Part shown: positions 24,020 through 35,099 of the stretch, in pieces | How positions within the stretch are numbered: the stretch's first letter is position 1 | How the letters are laid out: each line of letters opens with the position of its first letter | Assembly: GCF_900747795.2 (NCBI RefSeq) | Contig: NC_041401.2 | Coordinates: forward strand, 23,275,290 to 23,339,289 | Source of the DNA: Erpetoichthys calabaricus | Lineage: Eukaryota > Chordata > Cladistia > Polypteriformes > Polypteridae | Reading direction: 5' to 3' | DNA: 64,000 nucleotides | Program-made: the position numbers and the translations under genes | Notes under the pieces: generated by a model | Database searches by the model: none | The model's input: only the letters and a program-made list of their open reading frames with translations | Told to the model about the DNA's origin: nothing

Positions 24020-25192
24020 GTCAAACTGTCCTACTCCTGATGCAGCCCACAATAGCAGTGTCATCAGCGAACTTTTGCACGTGGCAGGACTCCGAGTTGT
24101 GTTGGAAGTCCGATGTATATAGGCTGAACAGGACCGGAGAAAGTACAGTCCCCTGCGGCGCTCCTGTGTTGCTGACCACAATGTCAGACCTGCAGTTCCC
24201 GAGACGCACATACTGAGGTCTGTCTATAAGATAGTCCACGATCCATGCCACCAGGTATGAATCTACTCCCATCTGTCAGCATGTCCCTAAGGAGCAGAGG
24301 TTGGATTGTGTTGAAGGCGCTAGAGAAGTTCAGAAACATAATTCTTACAGCACCACTGCCTCTGTCCAAGTGGAAGAGGGATCGGTGTAGCATGTAGATG
24401 ATGGCATCCTCCGCTCCCACCTTCTCCTGGTATACGAACTGCAGAGGGTCGAAGGCGTGGCGTACCTGTGGCCTCAGGTTTGTGAAGCAGCAGCCGCTCC
24501 ATGGTCTTCATCACATGTGACACCAGAGCAACAGGCCGGAAGTTGTTCAGCTCACTAGGACGTGATACCTTTGGGACTGGGGTGATACAAGATGTTTTCC
24601 AAAGCCTCGGAACTCTCCCCTGTTCCAGGTTCAGGTTGAAGATGCACTGTAGAGGACTCCCCAGCTCAAGCGCACAAACCTTCAGCAGTCGTGGCGATAC
24701 TCCATCTGGACCCGCTGCTTTGCTGGCACGAAGTCTCAACTCTTTGCTCACCAGCGCTGCTGTAATTGTGGGTGGGGATGTCTCTCCTATGCTGGTATCA
24801 GCAGAAGGATGGGTGGAGGGTGCAGTACTCCGAGGTGAGAGTGGGTTAGGGTGGTCAAACCTGTTAAAGAAGTTGTTCATTTGGTTTGCTCTCTTCACGT
24901 CTCTCTTGATGGTGGCACCCCGCTTCGAGCTGCAGCCAGTGATGATCTTCATCCCATCCCACATTTCCTTCATGCTGTTGTTCTGCAATTTCTGCTCCAG
25001 CTTTCTCCTGTACTGCTCCTTCGCTGTCCTGAGCTGGACTCGAAGTTCCTTCTGGACGCACTTGAGCTCATGCTGATCACTGCCTTTAAAAGCCCTTTCC
25101 TTCTGGTTCAAAAGGCCCTTGATGTCACTTGTAATCCATGGCTTGTTGTTAGCATAGCAGCGTACTGTTCTTACTGGAACTACAATGTCCAT
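24020..25192 (-). pseudogene. L2-like LINE reverse transcriptase domain
   Basis: Frame 25192-24320 has KPWITSDIKGLLNQKERAF, RASKAAGPDGVSPRLLKVCA, TPVPKVSRPSELNNFRPVAL and VMKTMERLLLHK. The next frame (24272-24021) has NTGAPQGTVLSPVLFSLYTS and KFADDTAIVGC with the YADD-like catalytic box (here FADD). At least three frame changes, so inactive. Confidence 0.85.
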
Positions 25193-25285
25193 ACAGAAGC
25201 TGATGTAGTCAGTAGTGCAGTCAACAACCTCTTCAATGTTCTCACTATAAGATCCCAGCAGGATATCCCAGTCCGTAGTTCCAAA

Positions 25286-26233
25286 TCAGTCTCTCAGAGC
25301 CTTCTCTGCCTCAGGGGACCACTTCCTGAATGATCGTGTGGTTGTAGGTAGGACCCTCACTCTTGGTTTGTAGTGAGGCTGAAGCAGAACCAGGTTATGA
25401 TCTGCTTTTCCAAGCGCAGGCAGCGGGGTGGTGCTGTATGCGTCTTTAACGTTTGCATACAGTAAGTCAATAGTCTTATTTTCCCGGGTGTTACAGTCCA
25501 CATACTGGGAGAAGGCAGGTAATGTTTTGTCCAGCGTCACATGGTTAAAATCTCCAGCGATTAGCACAAGTGCCTCAGGATGCTGCGTTTGTAACTTAGC
25601 AACAGCAGAATGGATGATGTCACCCACTATCTCCGTGTCCGCCCGAGGAGGGATGTAAACAATAACAATAATGACGTGTCCAAACTCTCTGGGCAAGTAA
25701 TAGGGATGCAGACTTACGGCCAACAGTTCGATGTCCCTGCAGCAAGTGGAGGTTTTAACGTTAACATGTCCAGAGTTGCACCATTTTGTATTGACATAGA
25801 GAGCGAGTCCACCTCCTTTACGCTTCCCGCAGGTACTTGCGTCTCTGTCTGCTCTAACTGTGCTAAACCCGGGTAGCTCCACGTTAGCATCTGGGATGGT
25901 GGTAGTTAGCCACGTTTCGCAAAAGCAGAGCAAACTGCATTCTCTGTAGGTCCTGACATTTTTCACCAGCGCAGCCAGTTCGTCGATCTTATTTGGTAGT
26001 GAGTTCACATTTCCCAGGATCACAGGTGGCACAGAAGGCTTAAAACGCCAATTTCTCACAAGCTGCTTCATTTTTAGCTTAGTGCCGGCTCTGCTGCCAC
26101 GATACCGCCTTCTTACCTTGTCGGGTAAATACATTTGTTCTCCGCGGTTGAAGTTGGCTACTTGAATAGACGAGTCTCGGCGTGTAAAAATCCATGTCCA
26201 CGTTGTAAAAGTGTCCAGGGAATGAATCCACAT
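25286..26233 (-). pseudogene. L2-like LINE endonuclease domain
   Basis: A 315-codon frame with an AP-endonuclease fold: ILGNVNSLPNKIDEL, FCETWLTTTIPD, GGLALYVNTKW, VYIPPRADTE, LVLIAGDFNHV and the C-terminal KADHNLVLLQP with the catalytic D-H. It nicks target DNA for target-primed reverse transcription. The frame breaks before the RT domain. Confidence 0.85.
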
Positions 26234-27751
26234 AAAAAAGAGAAAAAAAAAAAGGTAGAAAAAAGACTATGTTAATATGGGAGATCATTTAGCTTATAAA
26301 GCTAGGATAATTTGAAAAGTACAGTTGAGAAATGCATTAGGATGCACCAATTAACATACAGATAAATAATATAATTCATAACACCTATATATTTTTATAT
26401 CTTAAGGTCCAAAAAACATACGTTAAAGAGTCTTTTGGCCAACATCTTTAAATAAGAACTTCATATGTGTAATGCTATGGTTAAAAAGTGAAAGAGCCAC
26501 GTGCTCTCACCATCTCCATAGTAAGTGTGCTATAAACCAGGGTTCCAAAATGCCATGCTACCTGGTCATTGCCCCCAAGGCTAGGCCTGATCTTCTGCTA
26601 ACAGCAGTCCTGCAGCATACTTGTGGGTAATAGCAGACCTATCACGTAAAGTAAATGTGTACATATTGCAGTATATTACTGTAGATCGGGGTACTCTGCC
26701 TTTTCTCGTTGTGTACTATCTCCTGGAATGAAAATGTTTTGTGCCATCATTTTTTCCATCTTAAATTGTGCAGAACTCTTACTAGACACAACTAAAGGTG
26801 GTCCTTCTTTAATTTCAACCTCTCCTTCATATTACATTTGATAGTTTTAACAAGAGATTATTGTGGGGTTTTTTTTGTTTTGTTTTTTTGGTGGGTTAGT
26901 GCTTTTCAACTTTCTATGTATATGCCAAATGTTTTTTAAATTAATTTTTAATGTAAAAACAGTAGTGTGGTTTGATATGGGGGAAAAAACAGCCTTTCAG
27001 TAGTTTACGTTTACAAAATGTACACAGTTACATACACTCACTGGCCACTTTAATAGATACAGCTGTTCATCTGCTTGTTAATGCAAATATCTAATTGGCC
27101 AATCACATGGCAGCAACTCAGTGCATTTAGTTAAGTAGACATCAAGACCACCTGCTGAAGTTCAAACTGAGCATCAGTATGTGGAAGGAAGGAGATTTAA
27201 GTGACTGAACGTGGCATGGTTGTTAGTGCCAGACAGGCTGGTCTGAGTATTTCAGAAACTGCTGATCTGCTGGAATTTTCATGCACAACCATCTCTAGGG
27301 CTTACAAAGAATGGTTTGAAAAAGGGAAAATGTCCAGTGAGTGGTCATTCTCTTGTTGATGCCAGAGGTCAGAGGAGAATGGCAGACTGGTTTGAGCTGA
27401 TAAAAAGGCCATAGTAACTCAAATAACCACTTGTTACGACCGAGGTATGCAGAAGAGCATCTCTGAATGCACAACACATTGTACCATGAAGCAGATGGGC
27501 TACAGCAGCAGGAGACCACACCAGGGGCCACTCCTGTCAGCTAAGAACAGACAACTTGAGCTGCAATTCATATGGGCTCACCAAAATTGGACAACAGAAA
27601 ATTGGAAAAACTTTACCTGGTCTGATGAGTCTCAATTTCTGCTGTGATATTTGGATGGTTGGGTCAGAATTTGGTGTCAACAACATGAAAGCATGGATCC
27701 ATCCTGCCTTGTATCAACAGTTCAGGCAGGTGGTGGTGTAATGGTGTAGGG

Positions 27752-28548
27752 CAGGGGTAGGCAACGTCGGTCCTGGAGTGCCACAGTATGTGCAGGTTTT
27801 TGTTCCAACCCAGTTCCTTAACGAGAACTCAATTATTGCTGATGAAGCACATATTGCTTAAGTGACATTTTAATGCTTCATTTTAGTGGTCTCGCTTGTT
27901 AAGGTTCTCCAACCTTAATTGCTTATTTCAATCTTAAACTGCTGCATTCAGTGTTTTAATTGCTCCTTATTAGCAATAGATGTAAAAGACAAAGCAGCCA
28001 GCAGTTCTCCAGCTAGCTTTTTTCCAATTACATCTGTGTGTGTTCATCGTGCACGGTTTGATTTAATAAAACACTTAATAGAAAAATGTGACAGACTGAA
28101 AATGATCTGTTTTAGGCTTCAAATCATTTGGATGATATCCTTGGAAAGGAAAAAAATCTACGATATAAAAGCCTTACATTGCACAGACTAACAAGCCATA
28201 AAATTAAATAAGGTCTGAGATTGGCAATGATTGGTTTCTAATTAAGCAATTGGGTTGGAATGAAAACCTGTAGCCACTGCGGCTCACCAGGACCGACATT
28301 GCCTACCCCTGTTTTACATCTTATTGCTAATAAGGAGCAATTAAAACACTGAATGCAGCAGTTTAAGATTGAAATAAGCAATTAAGGTTGGAGAACCTTA
28401 ACAAGCGAGACCACTAAAATGAAGCATTAAAATGTCACTTAAGCAATATGTGCTTCATCAGCAATAATTGAGTTCTCGTTAAGGAACTGGGTTGGAACAA
28501 AAACCTGCACATACTGTGGCACTCCAGGACTGACGTTGCCTACCCCTG
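27752..28548. mobile_element. hAT-like MITE with duplicated end (snapback)
   Basis: Perfect 8-bp target duplication GTGTAGGG at 27744-27751 and 28549-28556. Termini CAGGGGTAGGCAACGTCGGT and its mirror. A third, internal terminus ends at about 28311 (GACATTGCCTACCCCTG). The last 237 bases are an inverted copy of the first about 235. Confidence 0.88.
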
Positions 28549-28656
28549 GTGTAGGGGATATTTTCTTGGCACTCTTCAGACCCCTTACTACCAACTGAGC
28601 ATCATTTAAATGCCACAGCCTACCTGAGAATTGTTGCTGACCATGTCCATCCCTTT

Positions 28657-28892
28657 ATGACCACAGTGTACCCATCTTCTGATGGCTACGTCCAGCTGGA
28701 TAACACGCCATTTCATAACGCTCAAATCATCTCTGACTGGATTCCTGAACATGACAAGGAGGGCACTGGACTCAAAAGACCTCCACAGTCACCAGTTCTC
28801 AATCTAATGGAGCACATTTGGGATGTGGTGAAATGGGAGACTCGCATCATGGATGTCCAGCAGGCAAATCTGCAGCAACTGCTTGATGCTTT
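28657..28892 (+). pseudogene. Tc1 transposase C-terminal piece
   Basis: Contains TTVYPSSDGYVQLDNTPFHN (second catalytic aspartate), WIPEHDKEG, and PVLNLMEHIWDVVKWE with the catalytic glutamate. The frame then runs into the MITE at 28893. The N-terminal and central parts (27181-27740) hold many stops. Confidence 0.75.
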
Positions 28893-29092
28893 CAGGCCCG
28901 GTCTTAGGTATTATGGGGCCCTGTGCGAAAGGGGGGTCCAGGGGCCCCCTGAGGGGGGGCGGAGCCCCCCTGGAAGCTCTGCGAAATGAGGGGAGGGGCG
29001 GGCCGGGGGCCTGGCCGCCGTCGATCCGGGGTCCCCCGGACGCCGGGGCCCTAGGCGGTCGCCTACTTCGCCTATGCCTAAGGCCGGGCCTG
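28893..29092. mobile_element. GC-rich MITE with 9-bp flanking repeat
   Basis: Ends CAGGCCCGGTCTTAGG and CCTAAGGCCGGGCCTG are inverted. GATGCTTTC occurs on both sides (28885-28893, 29092-29100). About 200 bp, strongly GC-rich (GGGGCGGAGCCCCCC), unlike its AT-rich host. hAT or Mutator-like origin is undecided because the duplication overlaps the terminus. Confidence 0.7.
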
Positions 29093-29399
29093 ATGCTTTC
29101 ATGTCAATATGGATCAAAGTCCTTGAGGAATGTTACCAGCACCTTGTTGAATCTGTGCCACCACCAATTAGGGCAGTTCTGAAGGCAAAAGGGGGTCCAA
29201 CCTGGTATTACCAAGGTGTACCTAATAAAGTGGCTAATAAAGTGGATAATTTCAGGTCAAAAGCAGGAGAAAAGTATTTCATACGTTACATAGAACTTAT
29301 GTAAAAAAAAAAAAAACACTCTCAAATGGTTGCAAGTCAATGTAAAGGCTGAATATATTCCATAACTGCCTAGTTCTGTTTCTAGATTTTCATTGCTCC

Positions 29400-29643
29400 T
29401 GTATTTAAGAAAAAGAGAGGGATCACAGAGGGAGAGGTTACCAATTAAAAGACCTTCAGTTTTGGTGCTGTTCAGCTTGACGAAGTTCTTGGACGTCCAG
29501 ACCTCAATCTCATCCAAGCAGGAGGAAAGGGTTGATGGAAGTGTAAGAGAAGTCAAATCCAGTCTCACACATAGCTGCGTATCATCGGCATAGCAATGGA
29601 ATGAAACTCCATGCTTGCGGATGATGTGACCCAGGGGTAGCAT
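29400..29643 (-). mobile_element. LINE reverse transcriptase fragment
   Basis: The - strand frame reads MLPLGHIIRKHGVSFHCYAD, then DTQLCV, DEIEVWTSKNFVKLN and KTEGLLIGN: the YADD box and following region of a fish non-LTR RT. Truncated at both ends. Confidence 0.75.
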
Positions 29644-29674
29644 ATAGCATATATATTATATAATGAAGGAGCTT

Positions 29675-29770
29675 TACAGTGATGTTTAAAGGGCACTGTA
29701 AGGAGTTAAATGCTGTTGGGCCACCCTAATTTTCAGTTTTGACAAAAGACGTATTCCTTTGTTTAATTGT
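29675..29770. repeat. Duplicated 90-bp segment, copy A
   Basis: GGGCACTGTAAGGAGTTAAATG through TTTTGACAAAAGACG is repeated at 30075-30145 with a few differences, on the other side of the SINE at 29837. Confidence 0.7.
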
Positions 29771-29836
29771 AGTTAGGTTTTGCCGAACCCAACACGGGTA
29801 TATTGGTCAAATGGACTGGCAAAGTCGGCATACTTT

Positions 29837-30045
29837 CCATCCATCCATTTTCCAACACGCTGAATCCGAACACAGGGTCACGGGGGTCTGCTGGAGCCAA
29901 TCCCAGCCAACACAGGGCACAAGGCAGGAACCAATCCCGGGCAGGGTGCCAACCCACCACAGGACACACACAAACACACCCACACATCAAGCACACACTA
30001 GGGCCAATTTAGAATCGCCAATCCACCCAACCTGCATGTCTTTGA
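29837..30045 (-). repeat. tRNA-type SINE, 5'-truncated
   Basis: Reads CATCCATCCATTTTCCAACA, GCTGAATCCGAACACAGGGT through CGCCAATCCACCCAACCTGC: the reverse complement of the SINE body and tail; the tRNA-like head is missing. Confidence 0.88.
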
Positions 30046-30064
30046 TATCTAATAATTAATGGGA

Positions 30065-30150
30065 TTTACTGAGAAGTTTATTGGGCACTGTAATGGATTA
30101 AATGCTGTTGGGCCACTTTAATTTCCAGCTTTGACAAAAGACGAATAGGG
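30065..30150. repeat. Duplicated 90-bp segment, copy B
   Basis: GGGCACTGTAATGGATTAAATG through CTTTGACAAAAGACG; partner of 29675-29770. Confidence 0.7.
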
Positions 30151-30289
30151 TCTTGACTAATCGAAAAAAAAATTGATACTGTAACAAAATAAAATTCTTA
30201 AAGCAACTTAAAATAACTCACAGTTTTGGTAACTAATAAAATATGAAATTTTTCTTGATAGTAAACATATGTACTTTACATAATATGGG

Positions 30290-30565
30290 AGGGACAGAGA
30301 GGGGCTGGGAGTATGCGCTGATTACAACGGGCTGGCGTACCCACCACACGACGAAACACCCGGATTTGGACTCGAGCGAAGTCGTACAACGGGTGACACA
30401 TCAGCACCACACTGGTAGTTGGGAGTGCCAGTTCTGCCATCAACCCCCGAGTTTTCCCTGCAAGTTGAAGGATCTGATTGCAGGGCTGGATTCTGGTTAA
30501 CGTTATCCCCAGGGCGAAGCAATTGCTGGTGAAGGGCCTTGCTCAGGGGCCCAGCGTTATAAGGC
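30290..30565. repeat. Unclassified GC-rich repeat with SINE-like end
   Basis: AGCAATTGCTGGTGAAGGGC and CTTGCTCAGGGGCCCAGCG recur at 58.65 kb in a tRNA-derived SINE. The rest, with GTGCCAGTTCTGCCATCAAC, is CpG-rich and not recognised. Confidence 0.4.
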
Positions 30566-31019
30566 ACACACGTAATTATTTAAACAGTATAATATATTCA
30601 ACAATACCAATGTCATTGTATAATTCCATAAGCGTTCGTACTTATTGAGTTAAACGTTAAGTGAATTAGTAGGTATTTGCATTTATATTAAATAACGAAT
30701 GTCGTGCGTCGTTTCACATTTTGCTCTTCTTTTCCCCATTTCCACTTCAAAGCAACAGATTACACCGCGTCGTAACATCTCTACTAAAAACAAATCATGT
30801 GGAATCTGCACAGTGGTGTTCGGAAATGCGGGACCTCAGCTGGTACGGAAGAGGTGTGTAGTGCAGTATGGGAAGTTGGGCTGTACCACCCATAATATAT
30901 ATTTTTATCTTTAAAACAATGTGTACTCCAATTGTTATTTTATAAAATATACTTATGTAATTTTATCTCTCTATAGTATCGATAAAACCGTCAAACGTTT
31001 GTTTCACACACGTGTTATT

Positions 31020-31200
31020 TTTTATTTTCCTGACCGTTTGTCCCCTGCGTTTTGTGCTTTGGTTTCTTCCGGTTTGTTGTTTGAATCGCAGGATAGCAAC
31101 TGGCGCGTTATTTTAAACGTGTCGACGATTTTGTGGAAGTTAATGATTTTTGTTTGTAATTTATTGAGGATCGAAGTGGCGTATGTAACATTGGTGAGTA
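31020..31200 (+). promoter_or_regulatory. Candidate SPC25 promoter and 5' non-coding exon
   Basis: SPC25 must have an upstream exon, because its first coding exon begins just after a splice acceptor. This stretch is free of recognised repeats and relatively CpG-rich. It holds CTTCCGG (ETS-like) at 31066, TTTGAA (CHR-like element of G2/M genes) at 31080, CTGGCGCG (E2F-like) at about 31100, and a good donor ttg|gtgagt at 31194. The order fits a cell-cycle promoter followed by a short exon and an intron of about 5.9 kb. No transcript evidence is available, so this is inference. Confidence 0.3.
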
Positions 31201-32165
31201 GCAGCAAACTGCTAAACAGTTTCTCCACTTATTTTTTAATTGTAATGTGATTAACTAGAGTGGCAAGACGTTCTCATTTTCCTGGGCTTGTCTTATTTTA
31301 GATGCTTAAAATATCGGTCTGTCCGGGATTTGTAAAATTATTAAGATTGTAGAGGATTTTATATTGTTTGTTAAGCTACCCGGGTATTATTATTAAACAC
31401 ATGCAGGTAGACATTTAATGAACTTACACATACCGTAATCTGTTGCACAGGTTGCTAGAAAACGCTAAGAGGTTTGTTCAGAGAAAATCGTGCAGGGCAG
31501 TTCTACAGTCTGGGCAGAGCTGCGTTACGACTGAGCACCGTAACCAAAATACAAAAGATGCACCAAAGAAAGCGTCAATTTCAAGATGAATCGAATGATA
31601 AATATGCTTGTTCTCGACTTACACGTAAAGTATGGAAAGCCGAAAGCACTCCCGGTAGAGCCGCTGCGTAGGTGACAGTAGTAAATAAAAGCGCGAGCAG
31701 TTTCACACATGGCCAGAACAGCAGAGTATGAAACTGGCTTTAACGGGCAGAGCACATCATCAGCCTGGCTGTCCTGTGAGACGCGGGCAAGCAGAGGAGG
31801 CTTTAAGTGCACCTAAGGATCATAGTGACAGGTCACTGGAATGTATAGTTAGTCTGACTGGATGTGCTGCTGTTTTAATGGTCATGGAAAATGGTCATTT
31901 CTTTTGCCCACTATGTGTCAAAATATTTCATTAAAGTTTTTCTTTCTTGCAGTCAGTTAGGATTTTACCTAACTTATGACGTTTGTAATTGTCTTTTATG
32001 TCCTCAGATGCTAAGACATTTGTTGTGTTCTAAAAGGGGAAAAACAAAACTAAGATAAACATTGGTTTTCTTTTGTCATTATGACAAAAATAGCGATATG
32101 ACAGATGTTTAAAAAGATTACTAAAGGTTATATTTTTTTTGTTAGAAAAAGTAATAAAGATTTAG
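31201..32165. other. Unannotated stretch (possible SPC25 first intron)
   Basis: No exon or clear repeat. Short CpG-containing patches near 31500-31700 have no reading frame of known family. Confidence 0.4.
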
Positions 32166-32177
32166 TAGTTTGTAGTC

Positions 32178-32524
32178 GGGCGGCACGGTGGCGCAGTGGG
32201 TAGCGCTGCTGCCTCGCAGTTGGGAGACCTGGGGACCCGGGTTCGCTTCCCGGGTCCTCCCTGCGTGGAGTTTGCATGTTCTCCCCATGTCTGCGTGGGT
32301 TTCCTCCGGGCGCTCCGGTTTCCCACAGTCCAAAGACATGCCGGTTAGGTGGATTGGCGATTCTACATTGGCCTTGGTGTGTGGGTGTGTTTGTGTGTGT
32401 CCTGCGGTGGGTTGGCACCCTGCCCAGGATTGTTTCCTGCCTTGTGCCCTGTGTTGGCTGGGATTGGCTCCGGCAGACCCCCGTGACCCTGTGTTCGGAT
32501 TCAGCGGGTTGGACAATGGATGGA
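32178..32524 (+). repeat. Full-length tRNA-type SINE with 12-bp target duplication
   Basis: TAGTTTGTAGTC flanks both sides (32166-32177, 32525-32536). The head GGGCGGCACGGTGGCGCAGT has box A, GGGTTCGCTTCCCG is box B, the body includes CAGTCCAAAGACATGCCGGT, and the tail is GGACAATGGATGGA. Probably young, given the intact duplication. Confidence 0.95.
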
Positions 32525-32719
32525 TAGTTTGTAGTCATGTGTTGAGTGTCAGTTACCATCCTTACCCCCCCCCCAACCCTCCGTACCTTTTAATAAAAAC
32601 TAAAATATGGTGACCCAAATTAACTCCTGTATTTAGTCTGTTCCCATGATGACATTTTATTCTGTCACCGGTTTCTTTATGTTATAGGAGGTTATGATGC
32701 CAAGCATGATGTTAAACGT

Positions 32720-33905
32720 AGATAGATAGATCTTTATTGTCATTGTCACTTTTACAAAGGAACAACGAAATTGAAGGTGCAGTCGACTCAGTGTGAAGAA
32801 TAAGAGTTAAAAAGACAAGAAGAGAGAAAATAATAACAAACCAAATAGTAATAAAAGTACTTTACAAAATATACAAATTGCACTTGTTGACTTAAGATCT
32901 ATATTGCACATTGGGAGAATGATACGGAGCAGTTTTATTCTGAGTTCAGGGCCATGATTGCTTTTGGATAAAAGCTGTTTTTAAGGAGGTTTCTCCTGGT
33001 TTTCATTGCTCTGTATCTCTTGCCCGATGGCAAAAGCTGGAAGAGGCAATGACCGGGATGTGATGAATCCTGTGAAATGTCTATTGCTTTTTTGCTGCAT
33101 CGGGAGTTGTAGATTTGTTCCAGAGTGGGGAGGGTACAACCAGTTGTTCTCTCCGCTGTCATGACGACCCTGTGGAGCGCTTTCTTTTCTGAGGAGTGCA
33201 GCTACTGTACCAAACACACAGTCCGTACCTGAGCACAATCTCGATGGAACAGTGATAAAAAGCAAGGAGCAGATTTTTGGGGAGATGGTTCTTTCTGAGA
33301 ATTCTCAGAAAATACAGTCTCTGCTGCGCCTTCTTAAGCAGCTTCTTGGTGTTGGCGCTCCAGGTCAGGTCATCCTCCAGCTCAATACCCAGAAACCTGA
33401 ACACCGGGACCCTCTCCACACAGGCCCCACCAATGATGAGTGGCTGGATGTCAGTTTTGTTTTTTCTAAAGTCAATAACAAGCTCCTTTGTTTTTTTGGT
33501 GTTGTGGAGCAGGTTATTGACTGTGCACCACTCTGACAGTTGCTCCACCTCGTCCCTGTATGCCAGGTCACCCAGATGAGTCTGACCACCGTCGTGTCAT
33601 CCGTGAATTTTATAATCTTGCTGCTATGGTGAGTGGGGACACAGTCATATGTGTAGAGGGTGTAGAGGAGCGGGCTGAGCACACAACCTTGCGGCGTCCC
33701 GGTGTTGAGGCTGAGAGCAGTGGATGTGTGGAGACCCAGCCTGACCCTCTGGGAGCAACCAGACACGAAGTCCAGTATCCAACTGCAGGTGAGTGATGGA
33801 AGTCCCAGATCTGCCAGTTTGGACACCAGTCGTTGTGGGAGGATGGTGTTAAATGCCGAGCTGAAGTCTGCAAAGAGCAGTCTGGCGTAACTCCCTGCTG
33901 CTCCA
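32720..33905 (-). mobile_element. L2/CR1-group LINE, 5'-truncated
   Basis: The 3' tail is AGATAGATAGATCTTTATTG on the + strand. RT pieces on the - strand: [50 protein letters not shown] (catalytic box), VNNLLHNTKKTKELVIDFRK, CVERVPVFRFLGIELEDDLT and KKLLKKAQQRLYFLRILRKN, ending GKRYRAMKTRRN. Frame changes between pieces. A different subfamily from the 24-kb copy. Confidence 0.85.
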
Positions 33906-35095
33906 GGGGAGCATGCAAATGAAAAATTCAGTTATCACTGTGGAATGTATAGATGTCAATACAGATGTTTTAAGCAGCTGTAGAAAAGCTAAATGTTGGT
34001 GTAGTTCTTCTTTAAATAACAATGTATCTGTAAAGCCTACAGCATTATGGAGGAGCCCTCCCACTTATATCTGGCACAAGGTTATGTAGCATCCTGGTTC
34101 TGCAACCACCTCTACCCCTTGGCTGACTGGGCTTTGAACTCTGTGCTGGCCCGCTCCCCTCAAATCTACTCCTAGTAGTTTATTTACATGCATTACATTT
34201 GGCGCTGCATTTGTTTTTTTTTATTATTTGGTGTGTATTTGTATCTGTTTTAATGTGTTACTAATGTGTTTACCTATTATTTATCTATTTATAGAATAGT
34301 GTAGTTCATTACTTGTTTTACATTTGTCCTGCGTTTTATTTTTATTTATTTTGTGGTACCACTGTGTGCTTCAGTATGGTGTATGGATGATATAACAATA
34401 AGCCAATTGACATGGCTTCAATATTTCATGATGTGCCCCTTTATTTTTCTTTATCATTTAATATATGAGTTACTTCACTTTGCTGATGATCATTTTTTGT
34501 AAATTTGGAAGTGATTAGATTTTTAATGCCATTGTGAAAAGTTTAAACACACCAGCATTGTTCTCCCTGGGGCTGTTTTGCGGGGAATCTTGCATTTAGG
34601 AGGTTCTTATATATTTACCATAAATTGTTGTTTTGAATGTTATAGTGTTAGCATATGAGCAGTGAATGTGGAGGTCTAGTCAGGAGTGTCATGTGATCAT
34701 AGTGTAAGATATTGAAAATAAAGAGCAAATGAATATACAAGTGCAAGACACAAAACATAATTTAATTTACTATAAGGCTTTAACTGATTATTGACTAGTA
34801 TCTCTACAGAATATCATTGCTATTGTGTCTGTAATTACTGGCTAAGTGAAGATGGGCAGTATGAGAAAGGGTGTTACACAGTAATGAAAGTTTTAAGCAC
34901 AAAAGTACCATAGTAACCTCTCCTGGCACAATGTGTTCAAATAAGCTATTAGATGAAGGTGTTCCAAGACAGTGAGTCACAGAGAGGTTGGGCAGGTTTA
35001 GTCATTCAGGTCTCATCATCTCTTGTGCCACTGCATCCATTGAGTCCAAGGTCAACCCTATTATGCAGCTGACCTCTCTGGACAGTTTATTCAAA
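33906..35095. other. Unannotated AT-rich stretch
   Basis: No gene or repeat recognised. Confidence 0.45.
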
Positions 35096-35099
35096 GATC

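Larger units (their letters stand above)
23681..26235 (-). mobile_element. L2-like LINE, long copy (EN and RT present)
   Basis: The - strand 3' end carries the TTAATAAAGTATCTATCTATC tail (at 23681-23710), shared with copies at 48.2, 49.05 and 57.2 kb. About 2.55 kb covers nearly all of ORF2. No ORF1 is recognised upstream. Confidence 0.85.
27035..29235 (+). mobile_element. Tc1-like transposon of a third family with two MITE insertions
   Basis: Left terminus CACTCACTGGCCACTTTAAT after TA; right end GGTGTACCTAATAAAGTGGC, followed by a short duplication TAATAAAGTGG where the last bases are lost. Transposase pieces lie at 27181-27740 and 28560-29180. Interrupted by 27752-28548 and about 28893-29092. 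Confidence 0.85.

Noticed and set aside
24501-25333. + strand frames of 191 and 160 codons
   Set aside because: Antisense shadows of the L2-like reverse transcriptase on the - strand.
32178-32260. Possible tRNA gene from box A and box B
   Set aside because: No cloverleaf can be closed, and the sequence continues into a SINE body with target duplications; the same applies at 46139 and 58700.
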